Origin: Treponema sp.
Lineage (GTDB): Bacteria; Spirochaetota; Spirochaetia; Treponematales; Breznakiellaceae
Length of the DNA: 11,648 nucleotides
Direction of reading: 5' to 3'
Assembly: GCA_031290325.1 (NCBI GenBank)
Contig: JAITNU010000100.1
Location: forward strand, 1-11,648
A program made the translations under genes and the position numbers. Position 1 is the first letter of the stretch. Every line of letters starts with the position of its first letter. This document shows positions 7,529-11,648 of this stretch, in pieces. The notes beneath the pieces were generated by a model. That model made no database searches. It was not told the DNA's origin and worked only from the letters and a program-made list of their open reading frames with translations.

Positions 7529-8942
7529 TAGAAGGGCCCTGGTCATGGCGCTCCTTTTGATACGTGGTTTTGCCCTCCAAGCCCAAACTCCGAAAACCGG
7601 TACGCTGATAGAACGGTTTATTCAGCACCTCACCTGGGAGGCAGTGGAATCTGCCTACTATTACGAAGTGGTGGTAGAATGGCTGGATGATTCCGGCGCT
7701 GAAGTGGTGCGGGAAGTAACGGAAGCCCCCTTCTTTGACTGCTCGCTCTTCCCCGGCCGTTACCGGTATCAGGTGCTGGTGTATAACCTCCTGGGCCGCT
7801 TGGCTTCCACTTCAGCATGGTCTGAATTCGAAGTGCTGGCGGCCTTATCAAAGCGGATGTATGCTGAGGAAAACGAGGAAGAACGGTTTATCCAGCGCCT
7901 TACCTGGGAGCCAATAGCATTGGCCTACTATTACGAAGCGGTGGTGGAACTGCAGGAAGACCGGCGCTATAGAGAGGTATTGCGAAGGGCAACCCAGGAC
8001 CCCTGGGTGCTTTGTTCCCTTTCCCCTGGTCATTACCGGTACCGGGTACTGGTGTATAACCTCCTGGGCCACCTGGGGGCCACCTCAGCGTGGTCTGAAT
8101 TCGAGATACTCCCGGCCTGGAAACCGGATCTCATCCGGTTTTCGCCGAATCACTTTTACCTGGATAAGGACACCAAATGGGTGATCACCGTAACAGGACG
8201 TAATCTGAGGGAGGAAAGTAAGCTCTATCTGAAGTCTCCGCGGGATGGAGCTACTATTGTTCCCATAAACTGTACGCCAACGGCATCCGGAGAGCAGGCC
8301 CATTTGACCTTTGATCAGCGGCAACTGGTTCCCGGTGCTTACGATGTGGTAGTGGAGAACCCCGGAGGCTTTGTACAGTCTCTGGGAACCTTCAGGATAG
8401 CCAATACATCCATATCAGTTTCTATTGCCGCGGAATATTCCCCGATGCTTACCCTCCCTGTGGGTTACTTTAACAACAGCGTTTTTAAGCCGAATATCTT
8501 TCCCGCTGGCACGCATATCCGGTTTGGTCTTATTCCCTTCAAGGGCCGTTCCAATGCTTTTGGATTTGAGCTGACCCCGGGCTGGAATTATCTTGCTGTC
8601 AAAGAGCAGACCAATAAGGGGCACACCCACATCCTGTCCGGGCACCTGAATGTGTTTTTTCAGCAATGGCTTCCCAACCGGATCATGGCTTTTACTTTCC
8701 GGGTGGGAGGAGGCACGTTCCTGATCTATGATTATTATTTTGAAAGCGCAGGGAACCCGGTTTTCGAAGAGGGCTTCATCACCACCTGGATCGTGTCGGT
8801 AGGAGGCGGGTTTTCCTTTCAATGGTTCATCCGTAAGCCTCTTTTTGTTGAACTGGGGGCCGAATTCCTCTATGTATTTTCGATAGATAATCCTCCCCCC
8901 GCCTATATCCGGCCTATGCTGGGATTGGGGTGGCAGTTTTAA
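7518..8942 (+). CDS. Exported protein with duplicated fibronectin-like units, an IPT/TIG-like domain and a C-terminal beta-barrel-like region
   Basis: The product is 474 aa from ATG 7518; an ATG at 7512 in the same frame is equally possible. The N-terminus (MIINRR, then a hydrophobic run to FALQA-Q) looks like a cleavable signal peptide. Two related units follow (about residues 32-108 and 122-199), each with ERFIQ-x-LTWE, AYYYE, CSL-x-PG and VLVYNLLG. Residues about 200-295 look like an IPT/TIG-type Ig fold, ending PGAYDVVVENPGG. From about 297 to the end, alternating hydrophobic and aromatic strands with turns finish in GLGWQF, the terminal aromatic residue expected of outer-membrane beta-barrels. 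The start overlaps the end of the FecR-type gene by 11 nt, which implies translational coupling. A later ATG at 7545 has a better ribosome site (AGAAGGG at 7530-7536) but would leave a very short signal peptide without a basic N-region. Function unknown; an outer-membrane partner of the upstream protein is inferred. Confidence 0.82.
   Translation: MIINRRALVMALLLIRGFALQAQTPKTGTLIERFIQHLTWEAVESAYYYEVVVEWLDDSGAEVVREVTEAPFFDCSLFPGRYRYQVLVYNLLGRLASTSAWSEFEVLAALSKRMYAEENEEERFIQRLTWEPIALAYYYEAVVELQEDRRYREVLRRATQDPWVLCSLSPGHYRYRVLVYNLLGHLGATSAWSEFEILPAWKPDLIRFSPNHFYLDKDTKWVITVTGRNLREESKLYLKSPRDGATIVPINCTPTASGEQAHLTFDQRQLVPGAYDVVVENPGGFVQSLGTFRIANTSISVSIAAEYSPMLTLPVGYFNNSVFKPNIFPAGTHIRFGLIPFKGRSNAFGFELTPGWNYLAVKEQTNKGHTHILSGHLNVFFQQWLPNRIMAFTFRVGGGTFLIYDYYFESAGNPVFEEGFITTWIVSVGGGFSFQWFIRKPLFVELGAEFLYVFSIDNPPPAYIRPMLGLGWQF
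7611..8111 (+). repeat. Internal duplication of a ~77-aa unit (two copies)
   Basis: Copy 1 (about 7611-7838) and copy 2 (about 7881-8111) share the opening GAACGGTTTAT, the TACTATTACGAAG stretch, GTGTATAACCTCCTGGGCC and the closing TGGTCTGAATTCGA. The offset is 270 nt at the start and 273 nt at the end, so copy 2 has gained one codon. A linker of about 42 nt rich in Glu codons separates them. Confidence 0.85.
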
Positions 8943-8948
8943 CTTTTT

Positions 8949-9254
8949 TTACCGGTGCTGTTTTTTAAAAAAATAGGTATGTTCTATTACATTACCCTGT
9001 GCATCCCATCGTTCTAATTCATATCCATGCTTAGAGAAAACAGTTTCTTTTAAAGTGTTATTGATAAATTTTACTATCTTATTGGTATGCTCATCAACCT
9101 TATAATAAACCGTAATAGTGTCCCCAAAAAAACAAATCTTGATGTTTTCATCAAGAGGGTATATTTTAGAAATGTTTAACAACAAGGTTTTTGCATACCA
9201 AGCCATAATGATCGGTTCGTATTTGGCATCCAATCCTAAAAAATCAAAATTCAT
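8949..9254 (-). CDS. Small hypothetical protein, AT-rich orphan gene
   Basis: The product is 101 aa from the ATG at 9254-9252. I do not recognise the family. The start is chosen because a G-rich ribosome site (GGGGGG at 9263-9258) lies just before it and a likely promoter lies upstream. An ATG at 9293 would add 13 residues but would place the -10 box inside the gene. The protein is mixed-charge and rich in Ile, Lys, Tyr and Asn, with no signal peptide or clear membrane helix. The C-terminus (YELERWDAQGNVIEHTYFF) has a beta-hairpin look with a DAQGN turn. The gene runs against all its neighbours, converging on the barrel gene with a 6-bp gap. It is visibly more AT-rich than the flanking genes, which suggests acquisition by transfer. 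Coding status is likely but not certain. Confidence 0.6.
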   Translation of the reverse strand: MNFDFLGLDAKYEPIIMAWYAKTLLLNISKIYPLDENIKICFFGDTITVYYKVDEHTNKIVKFINNTLKETVFSKHGYELERWDAQGNVIEHTYFFKKQHR

Positions 9255-9277
9255 AATCCCCCCAACCCAATACCAGT

Positions 9278-9306
9278 AGGTTACAACACGCATATTTTTT
9301 TGTCAA
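9278..9306 (-). promoter_or_regulatory. Probable promoter of the small - strand gene
   Basis: Read on the - strand, a perfect -35 TTGACA (9306-9301) is followed after 17 nt by TAACCT (9283-9278), a weak -10 box with 3 of 6 matches. Transcription would start near 9271, about 17 nt before the ATG at 9254. The A-run in the spacer (9300-9294) is consistent with an active promoter. Confidence 0.5.
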
Positions 9307-9316
9307 GTAAAGGACC

Positions 9317-9345
9317 GGCACTTTTTAGTGCCTGGCACTTTTTAG
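9317..9345. repeat. REP-like palindrome and direct repeat (GGCACTTTTTAG twice)
   Basis: GGCACTTTTTAG occurs at 9317-9328 and again at 9334-9345, 17 nt apart. The first copy runs into AGTGCC, so GGCACT-TTTT-AGTGCC (9317-9332) can form a 6-bp hairpin. The competing palindrome AGTGCC-T-GGCACT (9327-9339) is followed by a T-run and could act as a weak terminator-like structure on the + strand. Short palindromes of this type are commonly dispersed in bacterial intergenic DNA; whether this one is dispersed here cannot be seen from one window. Confidence 0.6.
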
Positions 9346-9393
9346 GGAAGGGCGGCGCTTGCAGAAATCCATGAAAAGGGGCATACTACAGGT

Positions 9394-10494
9394 ATGGCGA
9401 CGATTAAGGATTTAAAGCAGAAACTGCGTTTGGTACTCAAGAAACCCAGTACGGGCAGGCCCGTGGTACAGGCAATTACCCCCTTCATTTGGGGAAAATC
9501 CGGCATCGGTAAATCCCAGGCAGTGAAACAACTCGCCGATGAGTACGGTATCGGCTTTCTTGATGTCCGGCTTTCCCAGCTTGAATCCACCGACATTCGG
9601 GGCATTCCGGTTCCCGACATGGAGCGCCATGTTGCTGCCTGGCTTCCCCCGGAATTTTTGCCCTTTGAGGGAATCCCCCACTTCAAAGGTACTGCGGGGA
9701 TACTGCTCTTAGATGAATTTAACCGTGCCCGGCCTGATGTGCTGCAAGCGGCCTTTCAGTTGGTCCTTGACCGGCAGGTTGGCATGCATAAAATCCTCGA
9801 TTCCTGGTTCATGGTGGCGGCAGGTAATCTGGGGGATGAAGATGATGTGGTTGCCATGGACGCGGCCCTGAAAAACCGGTTCATCCATTTTACGATAGAT
9901 GTTGATGTGGATGCCTGGATTGAATGGGCACAAGCGCAGCGCATTAACGGGGACATCGTTGATTTTCTGAAGGATAGGCCGAATTATCTGTATTATAGTA
10001 CGAATGATGAGGATAACGTATTTGTTACTCCCCGTTCCTGGGAAAAGTTTTCCGATATTCTCGGACAAAACAGTTCTGTTGATCCTATAGAAATAACCGC
10101 CATCTTAGGCCCGGATATCATTGCCGGGGTTGCCGCTCCCTTTATCAAATACCTTGAGTTACGGCAGATGATTTCTGGAAACGACATTGTTACTACCTAC
10201 ACAAAAAATACGAGACTGCAACATAAAATACAAGTCATGCAGCGGGATCAATTGTACAGTCTCAATGATCAGGTTATCGACGCGATTACTCGATTGGAAA
10301 CCATAGAACCGCTGCATCTTGAAAATGTTCACACCTATATTACGACGGTTCTGGAAAAAGATATGTATGTCGCGTTTCTCAAAACCTTAACCAAACGATG
10401 TATGGATAGGGAAAATCTGTTTATTGATACCTATCTTCAGACTTATACTGAAGAAACCAAAGCGCTCATAAAAATATTAACGGAAAAAGGATAG
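9394..10494 (+). CDS. MoxR-type AAA+ ATPase
   Basis: The product is 366 aa. It is a cytoplasmic AAA+ ATPase of the MoxR group, which act as chaperones that remodel or insert metal centres in partner complexes, usually with a VWA-domain protein. Visible motifs: Walker A GKSGIGKS at 34-41; Walker B ILLLDEFNRARPD with D107 and E108; sensor 1 AAGN at about 142-145; and the likely arginine finger R162 in ALKNRF. A TPRSW motif in the C-terminal half lies where the lid helices begin. The segment RLSQLESTDIRGIP (59-72) is the usual MoxR 'q.tdl.Gip' region. The rest is helical and less conserved. Only a modest ribosome site (AAAAGGGG at about 9374-9381) precedes ATG 9394. Its stop is 3 nt from the next start, so the two form an operon. 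I cannot assign a MoxR subfamily or substrate. Confidence 0.93.
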   Translation: MATIKDLKQKLRLVLKKPSTGRPVVQAITPFIWGKSGIGKSQAVKQLADEYGIGFLDVRLSQLESTDIRGIPVPDMERHVAAWLPPEFLPFEGIPHFKGTAGILLLDEFNRARPDVLQAAFQLVLDRQVGMHKILDSWFMVAAGNLGDEDDVVAMDAALKNRFIHFTIDVDVDAWIEWAQAQRINGDIVDFLKDRPNYLYYSTNDEDNVFVTPRSWEKFSDILGQNSSVDPIEITAILGPDIIAGVAAPFIKYLELRQMISGNDIVTTYTKNTRLQHKIQVMQRDQLYSLNDQVIDAITRLETIEPLHLENVHTYITTVLEKDMYVAFLKTLTKRCMDRENLFIDTYLQTYTEETKALIKILTEKG

Positions 10495-10497
10495 GCT

Positions 10498-11648
10498 ATG
10501 CCAGATGAACAAACACAAACCAAACACGCCCGTTCCGCCCTGGTGGTCGCGCCCCGGGTACGGCGTATTCCACCTCTTTTTGAAGCCGTATCTCTTCGCT
10601 GGATAAAACATGCCCCCTTTTTCGCCGAGTTCATGTTTCGCTTTCATTTCTTTGAAACGAGGGATATTCCAAGTACCGGTGTTAATTGTATCAGAGGCAA
10701 CATTAACTTTTACTTTAACCCTGACTTTATCTACCGTGAACGTGATACTCTTGAAGGGTTAATTATCCATGAAATCGAACACTTAATACGGCTGCACCGT
10801 GAACGCGTGTTAGAAGACCCACCGCTTTTTTATACTGCTGCGGACATGCTGATTAACGAAAACATCAAAACCCTCAAGATCAACAACACCCTCATCACCT
10901 TACCTGAAGGCGCGCTCTATCTTGCTATGATACGCAACCCTCCAAGCATACCAGGTAGTCCTGCCCTCACCCCCTATACCGGTGAACCGGTAACCGAGCC
11001 GGTTTACCGGTGGCTTGCCGCGCTGCACCAAGACCTTCAGCCCGGCGCCGTAAACGATACCGGTAGTGACGGTACTGATAAAAGCGGTGCTGCCACAGGT
11101 CACGGGTCCGGCGTGGGTATGTTTCATTCTCCGATAGATGAGCACAAATTCCTGGAAACCTCTGATGAAGTAGCCGAATCGACCCTGGGTAAGATCATTG
11201 AATCCGCGCTCATCCGAGGCTGGGGTACCATGGGTGGTACCGGCGTCTACGCCTTACAAGCCTTATTAAAACCCACCACCATACCCTGGACACAGCGTTT
11301 ACGAAGACTCCTATCACCCTTACTGTACGATTACGGACCGTATTTTGAGCACACCTGGGCACGCCGGAATCGCCGGAACCTACCCCTTCCCGGTATCAGA
11401 CGTTTATCAAATAAATTAGTGATTGCCGTTGATACGTCTGGTTCTCTTGGTAAGCAGGGGCTGCAGCAGTTCTTTACTGAGATAGAAAAAATAGTGAAGG
11501 ACTTCAGTCAACTGATCGTTATTCAGTGGGATACCTGTATAACCAATGTTCAGGAAACCTATAAAAGAGGGGACTGGAAAAGTATCTCGATTAAGGGCGG
11601 GGGCGGGACTATGGTGCAATGTGTCTTTGATTGGATGCGGGAACAGGG
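10498..11648 (+). CDS. Putative metallopeptidase-like/VWA-domain protein (DUF2201 type), partner of MoxR; 3' end outside window
   Basis: 383 codons are visible with no stop before the window edge. The ATG at 10498 lies 3 nt after the MoxR stop and has an AAAGGA site at 10486-10491. The N-terminal domain (about 25-130) has a zinc-metallopeptidase-like helix, HEIEH at 91-95, followed by AADMLINENI (114-123); this is the pattern of the DUF2201 N-terminal domain. A Gly/Ser/Asp-rich linker covers about 182-207. The VWA-like domain begins near 306: VIAVDTSGS supplies the MIDAS residues D312, S314 and S316, and GGGGT (367-371) supplies the later MIDAS threonine. Both the HExxH and the MIDAS motif are intact, so metal binding at both sites is plausible. 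The arrangement with a MoxR ATPase matches MoxR-VWA chaperone pairs. The substrate is unknown and protease activity is not established for this family. Confidence 0.9.
   Translation, partial: MPDEQTQTKHARSALVVAPRVRRIPPLFEAVSLRWIKHAPFFAEFMFRFHFFETRDIPSTGVNCIRGNINFYFNPDFIYRERDTLEGLIIHEIEHLIRLHRERVLEDPPLFYTAADMLINENIKTLKINNTLITLPEGALYLAMIRNPPSIPGSPALTPYTGEPVTEPVYRWLAALHQDLQPGAVNDTGSDGTDKSGAATGHGSGVGMFHSPIDEHKFLETSDEVAESTLGKIIESALIRGWGTMGGTGVYALQALLKPTTIPWTQRLRRLLSPLLYDYGPYFEHTWARRNRRNLPLPGIRRLSNKLVIAVDTSGSLGKQGLQQFFTEIEKIVKDFSQLIVIQWDTCITNVQETYKRGDWKSISIKGGGGTMVQCVFDWMREQ

Noticed and set aside
8944..8950. T-run right after the barrel gene as an intrinsic terminator
   Set aside because: I could find no convincing GC-rich hairpin immediately upstream of the T-run.
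9359..9387. TTGCAG-17-CATACT as promoter of the MoxR gene
   Set aside because: Only 3/6 and 4/6 matches, and transcription would begin at the start codon itself; the true promoter is not clear.

Overview
The window (11,648 bp) is dense, mostly GC-rich bacterial DNA. Nearly all genes are on the + strand. It looks like a spirochaete, most likely a Treponema-like species. That is an inference from the envelope genes (a FecR-type protein built from fibronectin-like units, followed by a beta-barrel protein) and overall character, not from a phylogenetic marker, so I hold it at moderate confidence.

Layout. Positions 2-163 hold the last 53 codons of a membrane protein that looks like a BmpA-type (simple sugar/nucleoside) ABC transporter permease. 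Then comes mutS2 (213-2639), with complete ATPase motifs and a C-terminal Smr domain. A 185-bp gap (2640-2824) carries an inverted repeat and a good sigma70-type promoter. That promoter faces a two-gene envelope operon. The first gene (2825-7528) encodes a 1567-aa membrane-anchored protein: an N-terminal membrane segment, a FecR-like region, five divergent fibronectin-like units, seven tandem units of exactly 102 aa, and one more divergent unit. The second gene (about 7518-8942) overlaps its end and encodes an exported protein with two duplicated fibronectin-like units, an IPT/TIG-like domain and a C-terminal beta-barrel-like region.

After that, a short AT-rich gene of unknown function sits on the - strand (8949-9254), with its own likely promoter. 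It is bordered by a small REP-like palindrome/direct repeat (9317-9345). The window ends with a two-gene operon: a MoxR-type AAA+ ATPase (9394-10494) and, 3 nt later, a protein with an HExxH metallopeptidase-like domain and a von Willebrand A domain with a MIDAS motif (10498 to beyond the window edge).

How the genes work together. The FecR/repeat protein and the barrel protein are translationally linked and share the same domain style, so they probably form one periplasm-outer membrane assembly. The MoxR ATPase and the VWA protein are a classic chaperone/partner pair. mutS2 probably belongs to the upstream transcription unit. The most unusual feature is the indel-free array of seven 306-bp repeats, which shows signs of gene conversion between units.
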